From assembly GCA_034231615.1 (NCBI GenBank), contig CM067298.1, forward strand, positions 65,525,585 to 65,589,584: a stretch of DNA of 64,000 bases, read 5' to 3'. A program made the translations under genes and the position numbers. Position 1 is the stretch's first letter; every line of letters starts with the position of its first letter. The stretch is from Meghimatium bilineatum (Eukaryota > Mollusca > Gastropoda > Stylommatophora > Philomycidae). Of the stretch, positions 35,910 to 47,245 are shown piece by piece. The notes beneath the pieces are model-generated. The model was not told the DNA's origin. It was given only the letters and a program-made list of their open reading frames with translations, and did no database searches.

Positions 35910-38280
35910 TATGATTACATGGACTAAACAACGCTTGAGTAAACATAACATCCTAATTTTCTTATTAGTACCCTGTCATCTTACAAATAGAGGATAGGTT
36001 CAGAAATTGTGGATGATTGACTCCACTGCTATGTACATCCTGGGAGTATCACGTATAGCGCGTGCCTTAGTAGCTTCAAGCGATAATTCTAAAGTATTTC
36101 AGAAAAATTGCACTTGTAAACATGATCACTGCACTGTATCGAACTCACAATCTTCATGAAAGCAGGGTCATTGTCAATCTTCCACAGAGGCGTCCAATTT
36201 CTCATTCAGGTAAATGAATACTGGCTCCGATTCAGATCAAATATAGTAGACATTGCTAGGACTCAGTAATTAATTTATTCATTAAGTGACGTCTCCGTAA
36301 CAAAGATCGGCTGAAATGACCTCCAACATCAGTGTCTCTTCCCTCGGCTGAGTACTCTGTTACACTGTAACCTGTCCATTTCGTGATATATCTGTCCTAC
36401 TAGAATCTCTGTCTATCTCGTTTTCGCCTCCCTCGACTTTGCCCTCAAGTAAGGTATTCAACAAGTTTTCATGTCCGTTAGTATTTCCAAAATACTTTAT
36501 TTGTTTGTTTTAAAACATTTGTTGAAACCGAAGTGCTGTCAGAACGTCTTTGTTAATTTTCTTGTTTTCCCAATACGTTCTTAATATTCTGCTATATATC
36601 CACATCTCAAAGGCTAAAATTCTGTCGATTATTCGTTTGTTCATTCTCCATGTTTCTGTAAATGTTTCTCCATGTTTCTCCGTGTTTCATTAATATATAA
36701 TACATGTATCATTTTATAATTCTTATATTTAGCTTTTTTGTAATTTGTTTAGATGTCAATAGTTTGCTCATATCATTGAACGTAATTTTAGCCATTTCGT
36801 TTTTATTTGTTTCACATCTACCAACGTCACAATATCTAATTCCTAAGTTTAACTAAGCGCAAACTGCATGCCGCGTACATCAATCAAATTGACATGTGGA
36901 TACGGAATAACCAAATCATTTTAACACTTAAATAACACAAGTCAACATTTTACACGTTTCGAGAACTTTAAAGTAAACATAAATGCAAATGCTTGTTTCA
37001 AAGTTCGTGTTTCTTGTGCCAAAGACAGCAAACGAACTGGACGAACTACCTTGCTTTATGACTTCGAGGGACATCACGAGAATACTCGTAGCCGTCGTAC
37101 AAATATATGTATGTTCTTGCATTTCAACATTCTTCTGCCACTTTACAAATTCTTTCTTTTGCAAACTATCTTAAAGATGTAAGCGAGTAGCGCCGAAATC
37201 ATTTAAGTGGATAATCATTGCATGGTATTTGTCCTGTATGTAAAGGTGGGCACTCATCGCGTGGTATTACATATAACGCGACTTTAATTGGTTTCTTTTT
37301 GTTTTTGCATTTATTTTTAAACTCCTGCTACATCTCTCTGTTTGTAGAATAATAGCCATACTAGATTTCCAGAAGAATGTAGTCTAGAGAACCGAAATGT
37401 GTCATGGCGTCGTTTCATTTACTCTAACAGACCAGATTTCACCGCTGTCGATATAAACTTTAAAATACTATAGACAATAGACACTATAGTTAATATAGAA
37501 CACTTTGTTTTTAAAAGAGACTTCAAAGTCTGGCCCGAAGACTAAAATCCACCATAAGGAAAAATAGGCTTACATTGAAAGTACAAAAACCAATTTGTAC
37601 ACATGGAAAGGTCGAAAACGCCATCTTAAAAGATGGATCTGAAACAACAAATATTTGGCACGATAAAACAGTAAAACTGATACTACGAACATGACATAAA
37701 ATACAATGTAGAAGAGAAAACAGTCAATTTGCAAATACTAATGGAAGCTCTTATCATACTGTTTTATGTGTTTAGGCAAAACTTATGTAAAGTACACAGA
37801 ATAGTCGCCAGATTAGGTTTTAGTTAATTGAATTCCTAGCGTCTCATCGGTTTAACGTCTGGACAATCACAGTAGCATCTCCTCGGATTAGTGTCATATA
37901 TCATAATTGAAGTCTGGTTTAACCGTTTCTACTTTCTACATTAGCGAAATTATCTTTTCTTTTACTCAAAGGACGAGTCTATCGATACTTTTGTCCGGCA
38001 CTTAAATTATTTTATTTTGGTAGCAGAAGTTCATACTAAAGTGCAAATACTTTGTTTTTTATGACATTTAAGAACCATATGTTCAAATGCTTCTTTTCTA
38101 AAACATGGAACGTCATATCGATCTACCTTGCCCATGTGACAGCTGGGGCCAGAACTTCTAATACAGGGTGCATATAATAGGACCAAAGTCGTATTTCCAA
38201 ATAAGTCGTAGGAAGCGAATAAGCAAAGTTGAGGGATTGTATGACAATTTCTGAAAACAATCATTGTCACATCCTGTTTA
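35910..38280. other. No gene; one SINE-1 remnant
   Basis: AT-rich. Only a ~45-bp minus-strand SINE-1 3' remnant near 37372-37416 (GAATGTAGTCTAGAGAACC, AATGTGTCATGGCG) can be named. Overlapping ORFs at 36928-37174 on both strands carry no known motif. Confidence 0.45.
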
Positions 38281-38289
38281 AATTTCTTA

Positions 38290-39960
38290 CTTTTATCTTC
38301 TATCAAACTGTCCCATTTGATGACGAAGAGCTGCAGGCCAGCGGTCACTGCACCTTACCTTTATCCATTTGTCGCAAACTCCTAGTACATGACATCTCTG
38401 TCTTCCTGAATAGTGTCTTTCAATGGTTAGTGGAGAAACTCCCTACATTCCTAAACGACACCAATAATGCTTTGTCCAATTTGCGATTTCTCCCTCCCAC
38501 ACACGCTAATAGTGTGTTTCCACTTGATGCTGCTGCCTTTACACCTTCATACCACACTCAAGGGGATTTAATGTTCTGACGTTCTTCTTTGACAAGCATC
38601 TTAATCTTTCTTTGTCTACCTCTACTCTCATCCAGCTTGCGGGAATTTGTTTTCATTCTTAACTCTTTTGAATTTGATGGATACTTCTTCGACCAAATTA
38701 GTGGTGCCGACATCGGCACCAAGATGGGACCCAGATATGCGTTCTTGTTTATGAGTCACATTGAGCACAAAGAATATGGAATCCTTTGGGACGCCCTTTC
38801 ATTGTTGTAACACAAGTACATCGATAATGGGATTGACATAACGAACATGTTTGAGGCCAGTCTGGCACGCTTCATACACGCCATCGATAACTTTCACACG
38901 GCCATCAAATTCATATCCGTGATATCTACCCCCCCCCCCCCCATGTGAATTTTCTTGACACATCTGTCACAATCGATCCCTTTCATCTTAGCACATCGGA
39001 ACACTACAAACCGACTGATGCCAATAGCATTCTTCACTACACCTCCTGTCATCCCTCTGTTTCTCACGATTCCCTGTCATTCTTTCATCTTCTCCACCTG
39101 CGGCGGCTGTGTAGTGGGGAGGAGGGGAAGAGGACTTTCTCAAGAAAGCCCGTGAAATAATGGATTTCATCCTATTTATCCTATACCCTGACAATGTCCA
39201 CACGTCTGCCCTGTTTCGAATTTGCAGCCTCTCTCACCAGGACACCGAAAAAACACTCGTAGGATTTCTCTACGGACAGGGTCAAACTTGTTCTCACCTT
39301 CCATCCCAATACCTCAATCGTCCGTCATGTTCTTGTTCAACATTCAGTTTTTTCAGTTGCAAAATGTGTGATGTGTTCTGCGATACACTTCTGGTTACGT
39401 ACATACGTGATATGGATTTCAGCGATATATTTGTACGAAGTTATCTCATGTTTGACGTTCCTAATCATGTTGGCGCCATCAGCTGCAAATGTAGGAAATG
39501 CTACACCTGTGCTCTATCATTCAGATATCGACTGTCACATTGCCAAAAGCCATCTTCATCATTTAAGAGAATTTCATATGTGCGTCCCGCAACATCATCT
39601 ATGCTATCATCTGCAAGCGTTGCACCTGAAGTTCATATGTGAGACTGAAAGGAGGCTAGCAGACCGATTCTGTAAACATCCGTACATAATGTTTTAAAAG
39701 ACAGGTACTCATGTTGCTCACAACTTAAATGTCGCGGGCCAAAGCGGGAGGGGGGGGGGAGACCTTGATTATCATATGAAGGCAATTAAGTCATGCTTTT
39801 CGGATGACTGGACACATCACACTCTTGACCACCGATAAATATATATATATGGCACTATTGAACCTTTTCGGATTCAATACGTTAGTGGTATAAATGATAT
39901 CATGCTGTTCCGTCATTATTATGTATCTTGTTTCAATGATAGTTACTTATGTTTTCTCTA
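38290..39960 (+). mobile_element. Penelope-like element, RT plus GIY-YIG remnant
   Basis: Ordered Penelope-type blocks: VEKLPTFLNDTNNALS (38430), FFDQISGADIGTKMGPRYA (38685-38745; family form GTxMGTKMAPxYA), HKYIDNGID (the YIDD motif, here YIDN, 38812-38832), VNFLDTSVTID and YKPTDANSILHYTSCHP across a frameshift at the poly-C run (38931-38941), then FHPNTSIVRHVLV, a Cys-rich linker, and YAIICKRC with CETERRLADRF (39590-39665), the GIY-YIG endonuclease region. A late GTIEPFRIQY fits the C-terminus. Several stops; start missing. Position of the element's true 3' end is uncertain. Confidence 0.82.
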
Positions 39961-40344
39961 TTTTATGTTTGTATTTTTTCACCTCTTACCTTCTCTTACC
40001 TCACCTCTTACACTCTTCCGGGTTACATCTATATTTAGCTCTACCATCTGAACATCAATGGTGCCTTTCTTACTTTCATTCTTTGTTGTTTTTTATCAAT
40101 ACGTCGATTTGTGTGTGTTTCCAGTGTTTAGTAAAATTTATCCCCTTGTTCCAAGTTTCATTATGGTGATTAGTAGGTAGTACTGGAAGACCAAATGCGT
40201 TAGCTTGTGTATGGTATGGAAATCCAACTCCAATCCCAAACATCCTTATTCGCATTTGACTATATCCTTGGCATACCATAACTTTACTCATCATTTTTAC
40301 GACTTATATTCCTCTAACACAACTGCGATATCCTTTTGATTTTG

Positions 40345-40491
40345 CATTCTTTGTCTTCATTATTAAAATGTAGTCCAGAGAACGGACTGAGCTGTGCGAT
40401 GGTTTACAGCTTAGCTTCCATATCCGCTCCTTTCGGCTTGACACATCCGCCTTCATCATGGTCTATACCTCATGTTGAACTTTTATGGGAT
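40345..40491 (-). mobile_element. SINE-1, 3' half (split copy)
   Basis: Complement of the SINE-1 3' half: AATGTAGTCCAGAGAACGGA, GGTTTACAGC, CCTTTCGGCTTGACACATCC. Its 5' half lies at 40895-40996; the interruption is a retroposon R1 derivative. The last 13 bp (40479-40491, ACTTTTATGGGAT) are one side of that insertion's target duplication. Confidence 0.8.
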
Positions 40492-40894
40492 TTTTTTTTG
40501 TCTTTCGTTCGCTCCATTGTAATAAAAGCATTTTTTTGCCATTGTACTCAGTATGAAATCTGTCTTTCACCATGCATCCACCTTTTCATGTTTTTTTTCA
40601 TTGGCCGCCCCTCCAATGTTCGGACTGGATTAACTAACTTCATTGTATGTCGACTGTGTCGCTGTATATGGTGTTGCTGATGGTGTCGGAGATATTGTCT
40701 GTCTTTTATGCATTCAAATCTCTTTCCATCTGCTACCTCCACATCCTCGGACACGATCCCCAAATGATTTGGCCAGAATCAGCTCGAGCTGCTGTTTTTC
40801 TGTTACCAGGGTGCACCGCGAGGAAATACATTTGGGATCTTGGTTATCTGCTAACCCTGGGTCCGCCTAGAGCACTGCGTTCCCTTTGCACCAT
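40492..40894 (-). mobile_element. Retroposon R1 copy 3, internally deleted
   Basis: Shares the 5' end (TGCAAAGGGAACGC on the minus strand) and the 3' end (GGAGCGAACGAAAGAC then poly-A) with the full copies, but about 900 bp including the 106-bp tandem units are missing; an unrelated-looking short piece with TTTTTTTGCC sits near the junction at about 40525-40600. Flanking 13-bp duplication ACTTTTATGGGAT / ACTTCTATGGGAT with one difference. Both ends and the tail intact imply it moved as, or became, a deletion derivative. Confidence 0.85.
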
Positions 40895-40996
40895 ACTTCT
40901 ATGGGATGAGAGCCAAACCTCCTCAGTCGCCTGTTGCAACAATAAGAAACAGTATCGCTATTCGTTGCCTCCTTTTCTGTCCCTGGCAACTCACTG
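40895..40996 (-). mobile_element. SINE-1, 5' half (split copy)
   Basis: On the minus strand reads GAATAGCGATACTGTTTC, then CAGGCGACTGAGGAGGTTTG, the SINE-1 core with changes. Continues the copy that is interrupted by R1. Confidence 0.75.
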
Positions 40997-41340
40997 GTGT
41001 CTTTCATTAAAATAGACAATTTCGTATACCGTATATACATAGAAGTCCTTATTAAGTACACTTAATATGATTGAAATAGTTATCTTGGAAGTAGTAATGC
41101 GAAACATAAGTTTGTTGATGTTTATTTTTATGAAGAAAGATCTTATCTTTATCAATATGCTATTTTCGAGCTGCAGCAATACGCTATTTAGCAAACTGTT
41201 TGAGGTGGCCATGTTTATTGCATTTTGTAATGTGTATACAGATAACTCAGGTGTAAAATATAAATATTATTTTATGAAATCATTCATGTACCATGTTAAC
41301 TTTTTTTGCATTTTTGGGGGGAAATTGTGTGAGTTTGCGT

Positions 41341-41366
41341 GTATATATATATATATATATATATAT
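41341..41366. repeat. (TA)n microsatellite
   Basis: Short TA run inside an otherwise unrecognised ORF (41067-41468, 133 aa), which itself I consider doubtful. Confidence 0.9.
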
Positions 41367-41936
41367 GCTCATGCGAGGAGGAGGCATGAAAAGACTAAAA
41401 AGAAGCAATCAAATAGTATGAGTACAATTCATGCTCGTCATTATGTGCATACATTGTTTCGACTTTAGTTGGTTCCTTTGTGTTTATATTGTTCTATTTT
41501 CATTGAGAAAATACTGGGAAACACAAATAACATCACCTTTGAAAGAATGATTTGTGACGAGTTCACAGGACTCTACAAATGAAGAAGGATTCGGTTAAAT
41601 TATTTTTGCTATCTACAAAATATAACTTGTAATTTTTGACAATAGCCTGGCAATATCCGGTCTTTCGACAAGATAAAACGATAACTTATTCCGCTGTGCC
41701 CCACCTAATGTCTACACACAGCTGTTGGTGTTCTTCAATTTCATGTAACTTTGAACGTTAATGAAACAATTCTGAATACTGTGGTTCAATTACGAATCTA
41801 TGTCTCATCAGAAATAAGAAGTGCTGCAGGATAACATGGAAACGCTAAACTCGTATAACATAAACATCATGAACATAGTAAACAGCTACATACAGTTATA
41901 ATGAGAAAATGATCGCTGATACATTTAGTATGTAAT

Positions 41937-41956
41937 ACATATATATACATATATAT

Positions 41957-41995
<39 letters not shown>

Positions 41996-42000
41996 GAGAT
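41937..42000. repeat. (AT)n/(GT)n microsatellite
   Basis: Short AT run followed by about 20 GT dinucleotides. Confidence 0.95.
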
Positions 42001-42034
42001 GTGCGAGTGCGTGCGCGAATGCTTGTGCTTGTAT

Positions 42035-42075
42035 ATGTGTGGTTCAATTCCCGTTGGTCTCGAATTTTTATTCAG
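42035..42075 (+). repeat. B-box-like repeat end
   Basis: GGTTCAATTCCCGTTGGTCT matches, nearly base for base, the end of the inserted element at 51153-51446 (complement GGTTCAATTCCCGTTAGTCT). The word resembles a tRNA B box. Upstream similarity is lost in the microsatellite. Confidence 0.5.
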
Positions 42076-42184
42076 TATGTAGTAATCAACCCATCATGAT
42101 TTGGCTATTATGATTATATGGGCAGTAGTGTATGATCAGTATGTTACCATTGCTTTGTGAGCAGACAAGATTTACAATTGCCTA

Positions 42185-42262
42185 CGGTTGAAATTGAACC
42201 CCTACTTTGGTCCTCTTAGGATCGCTCTTTACCGCCCCGCCACAGAGCCCAATATTTGTTTC
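42185..42262 (-). mobile_element. tRNA-like SINE head (minus)
   Basis: The complement starts GGGCTCTGTGGCGGGGCGGT (A-box-like) and has GGGGTTCAATTTCAACC (B-box-like) about 50 bp on. Spacing is tRNA-like, but no full cloverleaf is convincing, so a SINE head is more likely than a tRNA gene. Confidence 0.5.
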
Positions 42263-42339
42263 TTATATTGCCTGTATACATACTTTACATGGTGCTAATG
42301 TCCTGACAGTTGCTCTGAGATATGGTTCCTGAACATCAG

Positions 42340-43172
42340 AGATCACAACAATAACACCGGGATTGCTACAAAGATCGTCACTAACACATGCACTTCTTAA
42401 CGTCTACACATTCAAAATAGCGCAGTTTCAGGCGGCTGGACTTCACAGGATACTAACATGTGCAGACAACCTCTTTCTGTACAAGCACAGCAAGTTATTG
42501 AAAACTTTTGTGATATAGATGGGAAAATAGTGCCGCGACTGGGCTGTCAACAGAACAGAGGAAATGATCCAATAACTCCTACTACAACACTAGGATCAAC
42601 ACGATACAATAATTAACACAGAAGGCTCAGTAACACAAGAAACAAAAGGGTGTGGTTGGGGTATCTTTGCCTACCAAAATGGCACGAAATTAGCTGAGAA
42701 GTCAGCTGCGTACAATACTACTACATCGAGTAGGAGAATGGAAATAGAAGCGGTGACAGAAGCTCTCACTTGGCTGGCGATGCAACCACCAACAGACTCA
42801 GTAATTCTATAGGACTCTCAAAGTATACTGCGCAAGATAGAAAAGTGCGTGATCAGAACTGAATGGGTCACTCTTCTCAACAACTAGCAGAGCTCCACAT
42901 GGATCTACTATCCAGGTCATGCTAGGGTCAGGGGAAACGAAAGAGCCGATGTGTTGGCTGGTAAAGCATTGGTGAACGGCACCAAGATAAGAAGAAACAT
43001 GATTGAATTTATTAGACGCCATCGATACCGTACGAGAAGAAGAGGTGAGGGTAGAAGGAGATAATGTACATATTCAGAGAATGGTAGAAATTGGAGAGAC
43101 TATGGAAGAAAGAGCCCCTTCTCCGGAAAGATCAGAAGAATGCCTAATCAGCAACTGACTGGGACACTGAGT
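42340..43172 (+). mobile_element. LINE group E, RT end and RNase H domain
   Basis: RT part: LLNVYTFKIAQFQAAGLHRI then LTCADNLFLYKH (YADD changed to CADN) at 42363-42490. RNase H part: EGSVT (first catalytic Asp replaced by Glu, 42620), GCGWGIFAYQNG, SRRMEIEAVTEALTWLA (catalytic Glu present), VIL-stop-DSQSILRKIEK (second Asp present after a stop), WIYYPGHARVRGNERADVLA (last Asp present, 42898-42960). The element continues beyond a SINE insertion at 43435. Not functional. Confidence 0.85.
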
Positions 43173-43434
43173 GTATGGGGAGCAAAGAATAGCAACACTG
43201 TTTACCTTCCACTCATGTCGTAAAAGGCGACTAAGGAGGTTATGGGATGGAGTTGGCTGTCCCATACCATATTGGGTATGTGACCCAAATCCATGCTGAA
43301 GTCGGATGTGTCAGGCCGAAATGCGCAGATATGACAGCAATGCTGTAAACCGTGGCACAACACATTCCGTTCTCCGGACTACATCCTGCTAATCTGCAGG
43401 AATTTCAGAACGAACGCAGAAGAAGAAGAAGAAG
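43173..43434 (+). mobile_element. SINE-1 copy inserted in LINE
   Basis: Begins inside the SINE (GGGGAGCAAAGAATAGCA), so it lacks the first ~30 bp; core CGACTAAGGAGGTTATGGGA and a GAA tail are present. The LINE frame stops before it and resumes after it. A clean target duplication is not evident. Confidence 0.85.
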
Positions 43435-43520
43435 ATTACTGACGGAACGGCAAGCAGAGCACATATGGGAATATCCCCAGTGCTGTGACGCTTCTCTTCT
43501 TCCTAAAGAAGAATGAAGAA
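43435..43520 (+). mobile_element. LINE group E, 3' continuation
   Basis: Reads LLTERQAEHIWEYPQCCDAS, the C-terminal block after RNase H, equivalent to LLEQRAEHLWECP at 44.4 kb. Shows that the SINE interrupts one LINE copy. Confidence 0.7.
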
Positions 43521-44300
43521 TACTTTAACCACTTTCTTAAATGAATGGAATTTGTTTGCTTTCGTTTATTTCTTCAACATAAAAAAAATATTTGGACTTA
43601 TCTATGCAATCAACGAGATACGAAGAAACGAAAGATAGATGGTTGTACTGACACTAGCGATGACATGGCCCTGGAGTTATTTTACATGTTACCAGGAAAA
43701 TTGTTTATCTAACCCTTGTAGTTGGAATCTGTGCAATGTTGATAGCTATTGTAGAGACAGGAAAATGTATTTATTGTAGACATACAACAAATATAAGCGT
43801 GGTTAATAAACAACTACTATATTGACAGACCAGGTGCTTCTGATAAACACTGACAGCTATTGCTGAGGTCTTTTCTTCAAGAAGAAAGATAGTAAACGTC
43901 TGCCATATTTTTTTTGAAAACCGTGACGTACCTCTATAATTATATGTTTAAATAAATTTAAGAGTTTTGTTGTTTATTCAACGTGTGTGATTATCCGTTG
44001 TAGTATTTCAATGAGCGAAGGGTTTAGCCAGTGGTGCCCATCTCATCTCCTCCAGGTGTCCTTACAATGTGGCTTAATGTATATGCTTTCACAATGAGAT
44101 ATAAATCGCTACGGCTACGGGATTGTATAGATGACGTGCCATGAAGCTTCTATAAGAAGATAACCTCAGTATAAAGGCATGTCATCTACTAATGTTTTCT
44201 GTTGCAAGGTTGGTTTGTCTAATAAATAAAGTCGTAGTCGTAACCTTCATTATCAGTTACCATGTTGTTCCGACAGGCCAACGTTGTGCTTGAACTAGTT
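43521..44300. other. No recognised feature
   Basis: AT-rich; nothing I can assign. Confidence 0.4.
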
Positions 44301-44309
44301 ACCGGCATA

Positions 44310-44575
44310 GCGTGGGTGAGCGGAACAACAAAGAAACATGTCGCAAGGGGCAGAGTTGTGCCCTGATGTCGACCTCTGTTTCGGCAGCATTAGACTCGAA
44401 ACACCATGAGTCGAGTGGCTGCTGGAACAGAGGGCGGAGCACTTATGGGAATGCCCCATGTGATGTGAGGCCAGTTTCTAATCAAGAATCAAGAATATAA
44501 ATCGCTAGAGGGCTCCGTGTACTGAAACATCCAATGTAGTACCCCTAAAACCCTGACGGGTTACGGGTTTATAGA
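44310..44575 (+). mobile_element. LINE group E tail, second copy
   Basis: ETCRKGQSCALMSTSVSAAL, then EWLLEQRAEHLWECP in a shifted frame; closely matches 200-370. It is followed by GTACCCCTAAAACCCTGACG, a flank also seen after the group C copies, suggesting either shared 3' ends or a neighbouring fragment. Confidence 0.6.
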
Positions 44576-44999
44576 TAGATGTATACATATTTTGTTGTAA
44601 GCTAGAAAAATTCATACATATTAAACTTCAGGAGATGTGATGGATTATTTGACCTCCGTGATTTATGGTCACTGTTTTTGTATAACCATATTGGATACGT
44701 TTGAAAGACACGTATATCACCTCAAGAGCAACGTATTAAAAAAAAATTTTTAATATATTCCACGACAGGATTGCCAGAAATTAATACATTTCTTGGTCAG
44801 CTAAGATAAGTTACTTTAAAATGGCATTCACAGTGAACATTCGGTTGCGCTCATTTTTGTATTTATATTTGGTCAAAAATGTCAAATACTGAATTTTTTC
44901 CTCTAAGCAGTTGCAGGGAGGGATGTTGTAGAACGTGTGAAATATGCCGCATGCTCGTGCTGTCGCCACGACATGTATGGGGTGAGTTTTAACAAAAAA

Positions 45000-45100
45000 T
45001 TAAACTCCGAAAGAAAAAACCCAGACCATACCTGAGATCGAACTAGACCTCACTAGTGTGAGACCAACGCTCTAACATCTTGGCCATGCGACACACAATA
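45000..45100 (-). mobile_element. tRNA-Val-like SINE head
   Basis: The complement reads GTGTCGCATGGCCAAGATG, TTAGAGCGTTGGTCTCACAC and TAGTTCGATCTCAGGTATGG: acceptor, D-arm, an anticodon loop CTCACAC (anticodon CAC, Val) and a T-arm-like B box. The expected acceptor pairing at the 3' side is poor and no CCA-side match is seen, so this is a tRNA-derived repeat or pseudogene. Confidence 0.55.
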
Positions 45101-45349
45101 TTTGGAAAATTTGAAAATGTATCAAATGTTAGCAGTTTGAACATGTTTAGCCATGTTTACCTTTATTTTGACTAATAAATTTTAACTATCTACCCTTTCT
45201 CAGCGTATATGTTTCTACGCACCCTTGTACTTAGAGTCATAATAATAAAGATATTAGCTGTGATATCTGCGCAGGTTATTTTCGTACATCCAACTTCAGG
45301 GTATTGCTAATGACTGATTATTAGATAATGCATCGACTGAATAGTAATA

Positions 45350-45516
45350 CCCGCTGAAGACGGATGTGTCGAGTCATTGGATCACATAAAACAGTGACAC
45401 AACTCATTTCCATTTTCTGTACTACATCCTGTTAGAAATCTAGTAGCATCATTGTCCTGCTACAAGAGAGATCAGTGGGAGTTTGAGAAGGAACGCTGAA
45501 GAAGAAGAAAAAGAAG
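45350..45516 (+). mobile_element. SINE-1, diverged 3' part
   Basis: GCTGAAGACGGATGTGTCGA, GTGACACAACTCATTTCC, ACTACATCCTG, GGAGTTTGAGAAGGAACGC and a GAA/AAG tail follow the SINE-1 order, with a ~30-bp insertion near 45440. An old copy. Confidence 0.7.
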
Positions 45517-45719
45517 AACAGTATTCAAGGAAAATCCACACTGCTCTGTGTCTTTACCATTGATATGTAGGAAAATATACGCTTACACTACGTGTGCAAC
45601 GGTAATCACTGGTAGCAATTGCTATTCAGAATGTATCCATTAACCCAGCATTTTTAGCAGCTGTATGATTTTCTGCATTTTTATTAACTTTAGCCCCGTA
45701 AGTTGCCGTTTCTTTCAAT

Positions 45720-45881
45720 AGGAATCGTGCCAGGTGAGAGATGTCCAAGAATACGATGGATCAGCGACATAGAAGACTGTATGAACATGTCTCTGGCCAA
45801 TGCAGGCCTGTTTTCCGGGACAAAAAGGCGTTCAAAGTATCCATGACAAATACAACGTTCTGGAAAGAATATGTCACTTGA
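45720..45881 (+). mobile_element. LINE group A, extreme C-terminal piece
   Basis: GIVPGERCPRIRWISDIEDC, MNMSLANAG and, after a frame change, NTTFWKEYVT-stop. This is the last ~55 residues of group A. Confidence 0.75.
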
Positions 45882-46235
45882 TATGTATTACTTTTCTAGG
45901 AGATATAATTACATACAGTAATTTGTTATTGACGGACGGACACAGACATGACAGAAAATACAGACAATACAGACGACAGACAAAATAGACAAGACTATCG
46001 ATAAAATGTTGATATATTGTATATATATCAACAGCGAATGAATGGCTCTTTGACTTGAACATTGTAACAACTAAATAAAGTACAACCAATTATGAAACAC
46101 GAAATTTAAATGGATCAGCCCATCTCCCAATTAAAATTAGTACTAAAGCGACATTTAAACTACAGTAAGTAAACAAAATAACAAAATTTAACTACGACAA
46201 TCAATATAAGGAAATTGCGTGAAACGTAACAACAG

Positions 46236-46619
46236 TTGAATATACGTAAAACATCTACACATGTGGCCACACATTTCAGCAAAGATGGCCATCACGGTGC
46301 TCTTGATATTCAGGTCACTGCCGTCAGATCCTGCACCACCGATGATTTAGCTAGGTACGCTCTAGAAATCATTTTATTTTTGAATTGGTTACCCTCAAGC
46401 CTTTTGGATTCAATTCCGACCAATCTTTTGTCTAATACTGAGTTGGTGCGGTCTTGGTTTTCATTCATTTTGTTCTATCATTTACATTATCTTTTTGTTC
46501 GTTTCGTTTCCACATATATTTACGTTTTTCTTGTCCTTCCGGCATCTCATTTCCATATTTCCTTTGTGTGTCGTAATAATTTCCCTTCGTCGTATTTTGA
46601 TGTTTTGTACATATCTTGA
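46236..46619 (+). pseudogene. Possible Penelope-like C-terminal fragment
   Basis: A 127-aa open frame begins RKTSTHVATHFSKDGHHGAL and continues DDLARYALEIILFLNWLP. The first block resembles the HFN..GH part and the second the R..E...I..L.T..P part at the C-terminus of GIY-YIG domains in Penelope-like RTs. The rest is hydrophobic and not recognised. The nearby GATAAAGACCTTTTGGTTGA could be part of the element's 3' end. Not certain; it could also be another element type. Confidence 0.42.
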
Positions 46620-46839
46620 TAAAGACCTTTTGGTTGAAACAGTAAATATGTTTTGTGTATTCTTATTTGTATATTTTCTTGTGTGCAAACCATTACCCAC
46701 TAGTTTTAGTTATAGTTCGTCGTGTCTGAGTGAAGCTATTATAGTAACCTGTGTTTTACGTAAGTACAAAATTTGACTATAGAAAGCCAACTGCGAGGAA
46801 CTAACACATTAAATAATGCAAGTAGGTTTACACAACATT

Positions 46840-47245
46840 AATACAGACAATGTTGAGGACAATGACAGCACAAGACAAAAGAAAAATAGTGACAAGAGAA
46901 ATGCCATGTCTACGAAGAATACTCGGAGTGTCATTAAAAGATAGAATTAGAAATGATAACATTAGACAGATAACCAAAACAATACCAGTATTGGAACACA
47001 TCAAAAGACAACAGATCAAGTGGTTTTCACACGCTTCCAGACTACCGACAGATAGCATGCCACAAATGGTCATGACACATAGACATAACGGTTATAAAGC
47101 TAGAGGCAGACCATGTAAAAGATGGATCACAGAAATCAAAGAAGCCACAGGAACAAGCTTACAAACAGCGCACAAAAAGGCCATCTCCAGATAACTCTTC
47201 CACCCCTGAAACCGCAAGGCATACAAGGGGCACAGCGTATAGAAT
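46840..47245 (+). mobile_element. LINE group G, C-terminal end
   Basis: Open frame with CLRRILGVSLKDRIRNDNIR, EHIKRQQIKWFSHASRLP and ARGRPCKRWITEIKEATG. This matches block by block CVRRMIGVSLRDKIRNEALR, EYIQKQQVKWYGHITRQ and RPIGRPRKRWIDSVLETLG in the LINE at 63 kb. 5'-truncated. Confidence 0.82.

Noticed and set aside
41067..41468. 133-aa ORF as a gene
   Set aside because: Runs through a TA microsatellite, has no recognised motif, and is overlapped by an ORF on the other strand.
45000..45100. Functional tRNA-Val gene
   Set aside because: The anticodon arm and B box are tRNA-like but acceptor pairing is poor and no terminator is clear; other SINE heads are nearby.
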